From: Paraimprobicoccus trichonymphae
GTDB taxonomy: Bacteria; Bacillota; Clostridia; Oscillospirales; Acutalibacteraceae
DNA length: 64,000 bases
Assembly (NCBI GenBank): GCA_036322875.1
Contig: AP027925.1
Location: 682,001-746,000 of the forward strand
Direction: 5' to 3'
Part shown: positions 29,279 through 38,312 of the stretch, in pieces
Numbering within the stretch: the stretch's first letter is position 1
How the letters are laid out: the number at the start of each line of letters is the position of its first letter
The notes under the pieces: generated by a model
Databases searched by the model: none
The model's input: only the letters and a program-made list of their open reading frames with translations
Told to the model about the DNA's origin: nothing
Translations under genes and position numbers: made by a program

Positions 29279-29797
29279 TTGAAAGAAGAAAATGAGGGAA
29301 AAACAGATTTTGAAGAAAGTCAAAATGAATCTGAAAATTCTGAATCTGAATTAGAAAATATAAAAAAAGAACTAGAAAATTATAAAGATAAATTTATAAG
29401 AGTAGTGGCCGAGTATGATAATTATAGAAAAAGAACAGAAAAAGAAAAAGTATCGATTTATTCATGTGTAGTTTGTGATACTGTTTCTAAAATTTTACCG
29501 GTCATAGATAGCTTAGAACTAGCTAGTAAGAATCTAAAAGAAAGTAAAAATGTAAATTCAGAATATCAAAAAGGTTTGGATTTAGTAAATAATCAAGCTT
29601 TAGATTGTTTAAATAAATTAAAAGTGGAATCTTTTGGAAAAATTGGAGAAGAATTTAATCCAGATATTCACAATGCTGTATCTCATGTGAATAATGAAAA
29701 AAATAAAAAAAATAATATTATAACTGAAGTATTTCAGAAAGGTTATAAATTAGAAAATAAAATTATAAGACACGCTATGGTCCAAGTGACTAATTAA
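29279..29797 (+). CDS. grpE: Nucleotide exchange factor GrpE
   Basis: 172 residues. An acidic N-terminus and long helix (ELENYKDKFIRVVAEYDNYRKR) precede the beta domain (FGKIGEEFNPDIHNAVSHV; VFQKGYKLENKIIRHAMVQV). It releases ADP from DnaK. The TTG start has AAGGAGGAG at good spacing, 19 bases behind hrcA. Intact. Confidence 0.96.
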   Translation: MKEENEGKTDFEESQNESENSESELENIKKELENYKDKFIRVVAEYDNYRKRTEKEKVSIYSCVVCDTVSKILPVIDSLELASKNLKESKNVNSEYQKGLDLVNNQALDCLNKLKVESFGKIGEEFNPDIHNAVSHVNNEKNKKNNIITEVFQKGYKLENKIIRHAMVQVTN

Positions 29798-29832
29798 AAT
29801 AAAATTAAAATTTTTAGGAGGAAACATATAAT

Positions 29833-31686
29833 ATGGGTAAAATAATTGGTATAGATTTAGGTACAACTAATTCATGTGTAGCTGTAATAGAAGGTGGTGA
29901 ACCAAAAGTTATAGAAAATTCTGAAGGTGCAAGAACAACTCCATCAGTAGTAGCTTTTTCTAAAACTGGCGAAAGAATGGTAGGTCAAGTAGCTAAAAGA
30001 CAAGCTATAACTAATCCTGATAAAACTGTTATTTCTATTAAAAGAGAGATGGGAACTAATTATAAAGTAAATATAGATAGTAAAAATTATACACCTCAAG
30101 AAATTTCAGCTATGATTTTACAGAAATTAAAATCAGATGCAGAAGCTTATTTAGGGGAAAAAGTTACAGAAGCTGTGATAACAGTTCCAGCATATTTTAC
30201 AGACGCGCAGAGGCAAGCTACTAAAGATGCTGGTAAAATAGCAGGTTTGGAAGTAAAAAGAATTATAAATGAACCAACAGCAGCAGCTTTATCATATGGG
30301 GTAGATAAAGAAAATGATCAAAAAATTATGGTTTATGACTTAGGTGGAGGGACTTTTGACGTTTCTATTATAGAAATGGGCGATGGTGTACAAGAAGTTC
30401 TGGCTACAGCAGGTAATAACAGACTTGGAGGAGACGATTTTGACCAAAGAATAATAGACTATTTGGTTCAAGAATTTAAAAAAGATTCTGGTGTAAACTT
30501 GAAAAATGACAAAATGGCAATGCAGAGATTAAAAGAATCAGCTGAAAAAGCAAAAATAGAACTATCCGGAATGACTTCTGTAAATATTAATCTTCCGTTT
30601 ATTACTGCAGATTCATCAGGTCCAAAGCATTTAGACTTAACTTTAACTAGAGCTAAATTTAATGAATTAACTTCTGATTTGGTAGAAAATACTATGGGAC
30701 CAGTAAGACAAGCTTTAAAAGATTCTGGATTAGAAATTTTTAGTATTAATAAAGTCTTAATGGTCGGCGGTTCTTCAAGAATTCCAGCTGTTCAAGATGC
30801 TGTAAAAAGTTTAATAGGAAAAGATCCGTTTAAAGGTATAAATCCTGATGAATGTGTTGCTATAGGAGCAGCTATTCAAGGTGGAGTTTTAGGCGGTGAT
30901 GTAAAAGGATTATTGTTATTAGATGTAACACCACTTTCATTAGGAATTGAAACAATGGGTGGAGTTATGACTAAAATAATAGAAAGAAATACGACTATTC
31001 CTACTAAAAAGAGTCAGGTTTTTTCTACGGCAGCAGATAACCAAACTCAAGTAGAAGTAAATGTTTTACAAGGAGAAAGAGAATTTGCCAGAGATAATAA
31101 ACAACTCGGTTTATTTAAATTAGATGGACTTGCACCAGCTCCAAGAGGAATCCCACAAATAGAAGTTTCTTTTGATATAGACGCAAACGGAATAGTAAAC
31201 GTTCACGCAAAAGATTTAGGCACAGGAAAAGAACAACACATTACTATTTCATCAAGTACTAACATGTCAAAAGATGATATAAATAAGGCTGTCAGAGAGG
31301 CAGAACAATATTCAGCTGAAGACAAAAAACGTCGTGAACAAATAGATTCTAAAAACGAAGCTGAAAATTTATGTTACTCGGTTGAAAAATTGTTAAAAGA
31401 CAGTGCTGATAAAATTGAAAGCGCTGATAAAGAAAACTTAGAGAAAAAAATAGGCGTTTTAAGAGAAACTTTAAAAACAGATAATTTCGAAAATATTAAA
31501 AAAGACATGGCCGATTTACAAAAAGACATGTACGAAGTTTCTACTAAACTATACCAGAAAGCAAGTGTGGACGGCCAAGCTGTAGGGAACTCTGATAACA
31601 ATTCTAATACTACTGACGGTAATAATGTCTACGAAGCTGATTATAAAGACGTAGATAATAACGATAATAATAACGAGAACAAGTAA
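29833..31686 (+). CDS. dnaK: Hsp70 chaperone DnaK
   Basis: 617 residues, normal for the family. The ATPase domain shows GIDLGTTNSCVAV, VPAYFTDAQRQATKDAG, NEPTAAALSYG and DLGGGTFDVS; the linker and substrate domain follow (LLLLDVTPLSLGIETMGG), and the tail is Asn/Asp-rich. AGGAGG precedes the ATG. In most Clostridia dnaJ follows; here the next 950 bases hold no dnaJ, so the co-chaperone must be elsewhere or missing. Confidence 0.98.
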   Translation: MGKIIGIDLGTTNSCVAVIEGGEPKVIENSEGARTTPSVVAFSKTGERMVGQVAKRQAITNPDKTVISIKREMGTNYKVNIDSKNYTPQEISAMILQKLKSDAEAYLGEKVTEAVITVPAYFTDAQRQATKDAGKIAGLEVKRIINEPTAAALSYGVDKENDQKIMVYDLGGGTFDVSIIEMGDGVQEVLATAGNNRLGGDDFDQRIIDYLVQEFKKDSGVNLKNDKMAMQRLKESAEKAKIELSGMTSVNINLPFITADSSGPKHLDLTLTRAKFNELTSDLVENTMGPVRQALKDSGLEIFSINKVLMVGGSSRIPAVQDAVKSLIGKDPFKGINPDECVAIGAAIQGGVLGGDVKGLLLLDVTPLSLGIETMGGVMTKIIERNTTIPTKKSQVFSTAADNQTQVEVNVLQGEREFARDNKQLGLFKLDGLAPAPRGIPQIEVSFDIDANGIVNVHAKDLGTGKEQHITISSSTNMSKDDINKAVREAEQYSAEDKKRREQIDSKNEAENLCYSVEKLLKDSADKIESADKENLEKKIGVLRETLKTDNFENIKKDMADLQKDMYEVSTKLYQKASVDGQAVGNSDNNSNTTDGNNVYEADYKDVDNNDNNNENK

Positions 31687-32649
31687 TAATTTTAATTATG
31701 TAGAATTTGAAATTTATGTAAAGTTGGAGGTGATGTTTTTTATTCTTTTAAAAAAAAGACCTAAATTTGAATATGTGTGGCGTATATTCAGCGAATGGTA
31801 TAAAGTTGGTGGTAATCCAAGGCATTGATGTTAATATTTTTAGATATTTCTTTAAGATTTTGTATGATCTTTTTTCTTATAATATCCATAATATTATCGC
31901 TATACGGAGAAAACAAATTGATCAAAGTTTATATCTCGTTTTCTGTCTTAATATCTGACATCCAGAGACTAATAATATTACTCAAATATTTTCTGTTGGC
32001 AACACAATCGTATAACTTGAAACTGTATAACTATCATGTTTCAAATATTGAAATAAAAATTCGAAAAATTGTAAAAGTAATATTTGATATTTTATAGAAT
32101 TTGGCGTTATAATGAATTTTTTTCTTAAATTTCATGACTTACTGTATCTGAAGCTGTATATTTCAATAGCTTTTACCGTACTGTTTGATGATTAAATACG
32201 TTAGTTTTAAGTCTTCTAAGCCGAATATTATATGTATAGTTTCATCATATAAGGTAACTCTTAGTATAATAATTAAAAAATCTCATTATTAATATTTGAT
32301 ATTTATACTTAACTGCAAATTTTAGAGCAAATTTATTTATTAAGTCCTAATTTTTAGGATGGCAATCAGTTATAAAAATAAAATATTTTTGAAAAAAGTA
32401 GTTGACTAATTTAAATAATTATCGTATAGTTTATGTGCAAGGTGAAACTTGTATAAATATCAGTATAGTTTTGATATAAAACAAACGAGAAAACAGCGAG
32501 AGTATTAGCAAAAGGATATGTTGATACTGGTTGGGTATGTTTAGCTTACAGGAAGAGTTTGTGCCTTAGAAGAGTTGTGTTGGAATTTTAAAATTTTGAG
32601 AGGAGACTGCAGAGTGGAGTCAAATAGTAGAGTTTATATAAAACCGCGA
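31687..32649. other. Long intergenic stretch where dnaJ would be expected
   Basis: A GGAGGTGAT site near 31724 is followed by a frame without a start (FILLKKRPKFEYVWRIF) that stops soon. Other short frames are hydrophobic and unlike any family I know. No J-domain HPD motif is seen on either strand. Confidence 0.5.
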
Positions 32650-32875
32650 AAAAACCGCTAAATATTTATTTTAGCGAATGAATCGCAAGAATGTTGATAA
32701 AAAAATAATGACATGCTAGAATCTCAAGAGTACTTCAACAAAAACCAAGTTAAAATTTAAAGCATAGAAAAAAGGTGCCGTGGTGGTTCACGGAAGTTTA
32801 TACTTGAAATGAAATGGAGTCGGTTGGCCTGCGGCAGACATTGGACCAGGAATCTGCGTAAAGCAGAGGGTCAAA
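32650..32875 (+). repeat. Promoter-bearing IS605-end repeat, copy 3, upstream of rpsB
   Basis: Left end CCGCTAAATATTTATTTTAGCG, then TTGATA, a spacer and TAGAAT (ATGCTAGAAT), the ACCAAGTTAAAATTTAAAGC body, a GTGGTTCACGG stem region and a right end GCAGAGGGTCAA. It ends 100 bases before the rpsB start and points the same way. Confidence 0.7.
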
Positions 32876-32975
32876 ATTAGTAAAAAATAAAACACATATT
32901 GTAGTGTTAAGCTTTGGTGGTTTTTCAAGGAATAGTAGCTACAATAGAGGAAAAAAACCAAAGGAGGAAAATTTT

Positions 32976-33788
32976 GTGCCAATAGTATCAATGAAAAATT
33001 TATTAGAAACGGGAGTCCATTTTGGACATCAGACTAGACGTTGGGATCCTAGAATGTCAAAGTACATTTTTACTCAGCGTAACGGTATTCATATAATAGA
33101 TCTGCAAAGAACCTCTAGAAAATTAGAAGAAGCATATTGGTTCGTAAAGGAAGTATCAAAATCCAAAGGGAGTTTTTTATTCGTAGGAACAAAAAAACAA
33201 GCACAGGAGTCTGTCAAGGAATCGGCTGAAAGGTCTGGGGCTTTTTTTGTTAACTCAAGATGGTTGGGGGGGACTTTGACTAACTTTCTAACTATAAAAC
33301 AAAGGATAAAAAGATTAGAACAATTGAGAACAATGGAAGAAAACGGGACTTTCGATTTGCTTCCTAAAAAAGAGGTACTAAAATTGAAATCTGAGATTGA
33401 AAGATTGGAGAGATTTATTGGTGGAATAAAAAATATGGCAAAGTTGCCAGATGCAATTTTTGTAGTTGATACAAAAAAAGAGCAGATAGCTTGTGAAGAA
33501 GCTAAAAAGTTGAAAATACCAATAGTAGGCATGGTAGATACAAATTGTGATCCTTCTATTGTGGATTATGTCATACCTGCAAATGATGATGCAATAAGAG
33601 CGGTAAAATTGATTTGTGATACTATCGCTGATGCGATAATAGAAGGGCGTGAAGCTAAACCACCAGCTAAGAGAATAATAGAAAATCAAATTCCTTCATC
33701 GTCTTCACCACGGGGATTAGATAAGGTTTTAGACTATGGTAGAATAAACCAGGATAAAAAATTGCACAATGAAGAAATTTTAAATTAA
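32976..33788 (+). CDS. rpsB: 30S ribosomal protein S2
   Basis: 270 residues from GTG 32976 with GGAGG eight bases before it (earlier in-frame sequence is not conserved). Family motifs: LLETGVHFGHQTRRWDPRM, IIDLQRTSRKLEEAY, FVGTKKQA, WLGGTLTNF and VDTNCDPSIVDYVIPANDDA. The usual partner tsf (elongation factor Ts) does not follow; metG does. The C-terminal extension is modest. Transcription may come from the repeat copy upstream, since no other clear promoter is seen in the 100 bases between. Confidence 0.97.
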   Translation: MPIVSMKNLLETGVHFGHQTRRWDPRMSKYIFTQRNGIHIIDLQRTSRKLEEAYWFVKEVSKSKGSFLFVGTKKQAQESVKESAERSGAFFVNSRWLGGTLTNFLTIKQRIKRLEQLRTMEENGTFDLLPKKEVLKLKSEIERLERFIGGIKNMAKLPDAIFVVDTKKEQIACEEAKKLKIPIVGMVDTNCDPSIVDYVIPANDDAIRAVKLICDTIADAIIEGREAKPPAKRIIENQIPSSSSPRGLDKVLDYGRINQDKKLHNEEILN

Positions 33789-33861
33789 GATTGTAATATT
33801 CTGTCATTAAATATAGTGATTCGTTGAAATTGTAATTCATGAGCATAGGAGTGGTGTTCTT

Positions 33862-35781
33862 TTGCAAAAAAAGTATTATATTACTACGCCCATATATTAT
33901 CCATCCGGGGAAGCACATTTAGGACACGGTTATAGTACAGTAGCGGCAGATGTTTTAGCGAGGTATAAAAGATTACAAAACTACGATGTTATGTTTTTGA
34001 CGGGAACAGATGAGCATGGGCAAAAAATAGAATTAAATGCTAAAAAAGAGAATCTTGAGCCGAAAAAGTACGTTGATAACATGATTCCAAAATTTAAAAA
34101 TTTATGGAAAGTTTTGAATATTTCTTATGATAAATTTATAAGAACTACTGACGCTTACCATATAAAATCTGTACAAAAAATATTTGAAGATTTGTATAAT
34201 AAAGGTGAAATTTATAAAGGAGAATATGTTGGTTGGTACTGTGTTCCGTGTGAAAGTTTCTTTACAGATTCTCAATTAAAAGATAACAAATGTCCTGATT
34301 GTGGACGAGAAGTAAAAAAAGAAAAAGAAGAATCTTATTTTTTTAAATTATCTAAATATTCTGGAAAATTGCTGGATTTGTACAAAAATAATCCTGAATT
34401 TATACAGCCAGAAAGTAGAAAAAATGAAATGATAAGCTTCATAAAGGAAAATTTGACGGATTTATGTGTAAGCAGAACCAGTTTTAAATGGGGTATACCG
34501 GTAAATTTTGATAAAAATCATGTTGTGTATGTTTGGCTAGATGCTCTTTCGAATTATATAACAGCTTTAGGATATGAAAGCGAGGATGATTCAAATTTAA
34601 AAAAATATTGGCCTGCAGATGTTCACATAGTTGGCAAGGAAATAGTAAGATTTCACGCCATAGTTTGGCCAGCTGTTTTAATGGCATTAAACTTAGAGTT
34701 GCCTAAAAGAGTATTTGGTCACGGATGGTTGTTATTTGGTGAGAATAAAGATAAAATGTCTAAATCTAAAGGTAATATTGTTGATCCAAATATCTTATGT
34801 TCAAGATATGGTACAGACTCTATAAGATATTTTTTAATGAGGGAAATTTCTTTCGGTTTAGATGGGACTTTTACGAACGAAGTTTTATTAAACAGAATAA
34901 ATTCAGATTTAGCAAATGATTTAGGAAATTTGGTTTTTAGAACTTTAACTATGATCGAAAAATATTTTAATAACAAACTTGTTTCTAAAAGTGAATTTAA
35001 TAAAGATTTAGACTCTGATCTGATAAATACAGCTGAAAATTTAAGTTCAGAATATCAAAAACATATGGATAATTTCAAATTTTCAATAGCTTTGGAAAAG
35101 ATTTGGAATTTAATTTTTAAATTGAATAAATATATAGAAAAAACTGTACCATGGGATTTGGCTAAAATTGTGAATAAAAAAGAGCGATTGTCTACAGTTT
35201 TGTATAATTTATGTGAAAGTTTAAGGATAATTTCTATCTTGATTTTACCTTTTATGCCTGAATGTGCTAAAAAAATTCAGGTTATGTTGGGAATAAATTC
35301 TGAAGTTTTAGATTGGATATCCGTTTCAAAGTTTGGAATGTACAATTTAAACTCTGATATTAAAGCAAGAGAAGTGTTGTTTCCGAGAATAGATATAGAA
35401 AAAGAATTAGAAATTTTAGGTGATTTAAACAAAAATATAGTTAATTTAATTAATATACAAGATTTTTGTAATGTAGAGCTAAAAGTTTTTGAAATTTTAG
35501 AATGTGAAAAAATCAAAAAATCAAAGAAGTTGTTAAAATTAACAGTTACTGATAATTTTAACAATGAAAATTCTAAAAGAATTGTCGTTTCTGGGATAGC
35601 TGAATATTATGAGCCTAAAGATTTGATAAATAAAAATGTAATTTTGGTTTCGAACTTAAAACCAGCAAAATTATGCGGTGTTGAAAGTAATGGGATGATT
35701 TTGGCTGCTTTCGATACTTATAAAAATACCGTGAAAATTATTTTTGTAGATGACATTTCTGTAGGTAGTAAAATTAGTTAA
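33862..35781 (+). CDS. metG: Methionyl-tRNA synthetase
   Basis: 639 residues. Catalytic HIGH motif as HLGH (residues 19-22), zinc pairs CVPC and CPDC around residues 127-147, and KMSKS as DKMSKSKGN near residue 297. The C-terminal tRNA-binding domain is present (VELKVFEILECEKI; ISGIAEYYEPKDL-type region; SNLKPAKLCGVESNGM). TTG start with a GGAG site. It follows rpsB after 73 bases. No T-box is visible upstream. Complete. Confidence 0.97.
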   Translation: MQKKYYITTPIYYPSGEAHLGHGYSTVAADVLARYKRLQNYDVMFLTGTDEHGQKIELNAKKENLEPKKYVDNMIPKFKNLWKVLNISYDKFIRTTDAYHIKSVQKIFEDLYNKGEIYKGEYVGWYCVPCESFFTDSQLKDNKCPDCGREVKKEKEESYFFKLSKYSGKLLDLYKNNPEFIQPESRKNEMISFIKENLTDLCVSRTSFKWGIPVNFDKNHVVYVWLDALSNYITALGYESEDDSNLKKYWPADVHIVGKEIVRFHAIVWPAVLMALNLELPKRVFGHGWLLFGENKDKMSKSKGNIVDPNILCSRYGTDSIRYFLMREISFGLDGTFTNEVLLNRINSDLANDLGNLVFRTLTMIEKYFNNKLVSKSEFNKDLDSDLINTAENLSSEYQKHMDNFKFSIALEKIWNLIFKLNKYIEKTVPWDLAKIVNKKERLSTVLYNLCESLRIISILILPFMPECAKKIQVMLGINSEVLDWISVSKFGMYNLNSDIKAREVLFPRIDIEKELEILGDLNKNIVNLINIQDFCNVELKVFEILECEKIKKSKKLLKLTVTDNFNNENSKRIVVSGIAEYYEPKDLINKNVILVSNLKPAKLCGVESNGMILAAFDTYKNTVKIIFVDDISVGSKIS

Positions 35782-35980
35782 AAATACATACTACAGTGTT
35801 AATTATAACGAGAAATCAAATCTCATTGTAATCTAATGTGCTTCCTTTTATATTTATCTTCAAAATATTTTATTTGTTTTTCATAATTTTTATGGTGTAA
35901 TAATAAAAGAAATAAGCTTTTATTATAAAGTGAAATTTATTTAGTGTTTATAATTAATTTATAAGGGTGAATTACCAAAA

Positions 35981-36203
35981 ATGAATAATCTAAATAAAAC
36001 AGTTGCATTGACGTCAAATACTTTAATTTTAGCAATGTCAACTGATTTTAGTACATGTGCAGCCGGAAAACACAAGTGGTATCAGCTACACGAAAAAATC
36101 GGCTATTGTAAAAGGTGTAAATTATACATTTGGAGGGGTAGCATTAGCAGCATTAACTGTATTTGTGGGTAAAAAAGGACATGATGGCCATTCACGAAAG
36201 TGA
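35981..36203 (+). pseudogene. Small exported protein, frameshifted
   Basis: From ATG 35981 the frame gives a signal-like start (LNKTVALTSNTLILAMS) and GYCKRCK; the next frame from 36117 gives a hydrophobic segment VNYTFGGVALAALTVFVGKK and stops at 36203. The two together look like one short membrane or exported protein split by a shift. No family recognised. Confidence 0.4.
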
Positions 36204-36483
36204 CTCACAAAAACTATTGAAAGAAAAAATAGCCACAAATATTTTAAGTCAAGAGCAATTGATAAATATGTTGCCGGAGTTATTTAGAATTTTCTATATT
36301 TCATTAGATAAAATGGAGCATATTGTGGTAAGCAAAATAAGCGATAATAATCGTAAAATATGGCTGACTGCGGAGAATTATATAGATCATGTTATGGACA
36401 TTAAAGTGGAGAATGCAGTAGAACATGCAATAGATGAAGCAGAAGAAAACAAATACTTGCTACCGCAGATAAAGAGCTCCTAA
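36181..36483 (+). CDS. Hypothetical protein
   Basis: 100 residues from ATG 36181 (AAAAAAGGA directly before it). Helical, charged, with NILSQEQLINMLPELFRIFY; no motif recognised. It overlaps the end of the broken 35981 frame and may be its former C-terminal part. Low confidence that it is a functional gene. Confidence 0.35.
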   Translation: MMAIHESDSQKLLKEKIATNILSQEQLINMLPELFRIFYISLDKMEHIVVSKISDNNRKIWLTAENYIDHVMDIKVENAVEHAIDEAEENKYLLPQIKSS

Positions 36484-36739
36484 AGATAACGTGGCAAGAC
36501 TAAAAAGTATAGGTTTTAACATTTGATAAGAATGACAAACTATTTGCTACTGTGATGTTTGTGGAGGCTCGTACGAGTGCTAGAGAAAAAATAGTTACTG
36601 ACATTAAGGTTAACCGCATGGAGAGAAAATGGATCAGCATACAATTTAGTCAGAAATAGAAGCTGTGAATACTTTAAGTTTGGGAACGCATAATTTTAAC
36701 ATTTCAAGTACTCCATTATGGTCAGTAAAATTAGCGATT

Positions 36740-37085
36740 GTGACATGTATCGCATGTGGTAGGCAATTTGTGTGTCTATCCTTAAATAAATTTTAATTTC
36801 TGATGTTTTTTTCCCCACCATCATAACCTTTTTTGTTGGATGTATCAGAATTTTTTACACTTTTGGAATTTACAATTATCATTGTTGTTTTTGGATTTCT
36901 ATCATCCGCAGTACGTTATGTTTGCACAATTATTCGTATCATATCATCTAGAAATACTAGTTTTATCTTCGCGCTTTTTAGACCACTTTTTAAAATCGTA
37001 ATCCATAGGTTGTGTTGTCTTGCTATTATTTTCAAGTTCATTTCTAATTTCTTCAAATTTGCTCTTTTGTTACATCACTTTGATA
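36740..37085 (-). pseudogene. IS5-family (group D) transposase fragment
   Basis: The minus strand reads NPKTTMIIVNSKSVKNSDTS then NKKGYDGGKK, equivalent to the DSQSVK...GYDAGKK block of IS5-type transposases. Both ends and the catalytic C-terminal region are missing. An open frame on the plus strand here is its shadow. Confidence 0.65.
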
Positions 37086-37092
37086 TGCTAAT

Positions 37093-37973
37093 ATAGCTGT
37101 TCCGATTTAAAAAAATCTGTGATATAATTAAACGATGTCATATTCAAAAGACACGCGAGAATTGGTCTTAAAATATCTCTCGAAAGGGGGCACACTTATG
37201 AAGAAGCACGTAAGTAACTAGGTGTAAGCATAAGTTCAAAAAAAGCGTGGAAAAAACTTTTAAACGAAACAGGAAATTTAGAAAAGCGGTTAAAAAGGAG
37301 AAGTGCGACGAAATTTTTCACCGAAGAGCTTGAATTTTACATAGAAGGACATCCTGGCGCAATGCTTTCAGAAATAGCAGAAAAATTTGGTGGTTCGACA
37401 TCCGGTGCATTCGATGCTTTGAAACGAATAGAAATCACTTCAAAAAAAGAGTATTTTTACATCGAAAGGGGCAAAATAAAACATCAAGAATTCGATGAAA
37501 AAATGTCTAAACCAATGTGCCGACATTGCCTATATTGACGAATGCGGTGTTAATAAGTTTATGGCAAAATATTACGGTGGAAAAAGAGTTTTTATTCCTG
37601 AGCCCGGACGAAAATTTAAGCGGATAAATATCGTTGCGAATCAAATTAACGAAAAATAGATTGCAGTCAGAATGTACAAATGGTCGATGACTGCGGCATT
37701 TTTTCAAATTTGGTTTAACTATGAACTCTGCCCAGTTTTACGTCAAAACAGCATAATTGTGATGGACAACGTTAGTTTTTACAAAAAATCGGAACTCGAA
37801 AAAATTGCATGCTTATTATAAATGCCACGTCGTTTGGCTTTCGCCATATTCTCCGGACAAAAATAAAATTGAAAAATTATGGGCAAATTTAAAAGATTGG
37901 TTGCGTTTTAATTCTAAAAATTACTTAACAATTCAAGAATCTATCTCAGCTTATTTTAAATCGGAATAGCTAT
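37093..37973 (+). mobile_element. IS630-family element, copy 1, decayed
   Basis: Inverted ends ATAGCTGTTCCGATTTAAAA and TTTTAAATCGGAATAGCTAT flanked by TA, the IS630 target. The transposase starts at 37135 (MSYSKDTRELVLKYLSKGG) and shows YIDECGVNKFMAKYYG, VMDNVSFYKK and KIEKLWANLKDWLRF (the DDE residues), but three or more shifts and an in-frame TAG separate them. Inactive as it stands. Confidence 0.88.
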
Positions 37974-38238
37974 AAATATGATTAACAGGTAATTTTTGAG
38001 AAATAGATATTTCTATTTTTACGAAGTTTTTAAAGTAAGGAGTTAAGCACTATTTTTATCTGAACATATTCTAGACAAAATAAGCTATTATGTTTTCTAG
38101 TGTCATCACATTTAATTCAATAAAAAAATAATTAAATTTAAAATTAAAAAATTTTTTCATAATAATTAATAATTTTTTAAGTATTTTGTGAAAAAATTAG
38201 CATTTGCTGATAAAATGTTTGTTTAATTGAAAATTAAT
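37974..38238. other. Intergenic before ileS
   Basis: About 265 bases, AT-rich. I looked for a T-box leader (specifier stem, TGGNACCGCG-type box, terminator) and saw none. Confidence 0.5.
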
Positions 38239-38268
38239 TTCACCACACAAATTTTTTTATGCTAGAAT
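38239..38268 (+). promoter_or_regulatory. Promoter of ileS
   Basis: TTCACC, 18 bases, TAGAAT with TATGC before it (TATGCTAGAAT extended -10), about 45 bases upstream of the ATG. Confidence 0.55.
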
Positions 38269-38312
38269 ATAAAAAATATTTTTAGAAATTTAAAAAAATA
38301 ACAGGAGAAAAA

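Noticed and set aside
31767..32097. Two overlapping short hydrophobic frames after dnaK
   Set aside because: No ribosome sites, no conservation recognised, and composition typical of random AT-rich DNA.
36833..37096. Hydrophobic 87-codon frame
   Set aside because: It is the complement of an IS5-type transposase fragment whose NSKSVK...GYDGGKK block is legible on the minus strand.
37974..38312. T-box leader for ileS
   Set aside because: No T-box core sequence, specifier stem or terminator could be found; only a promoter is supported.
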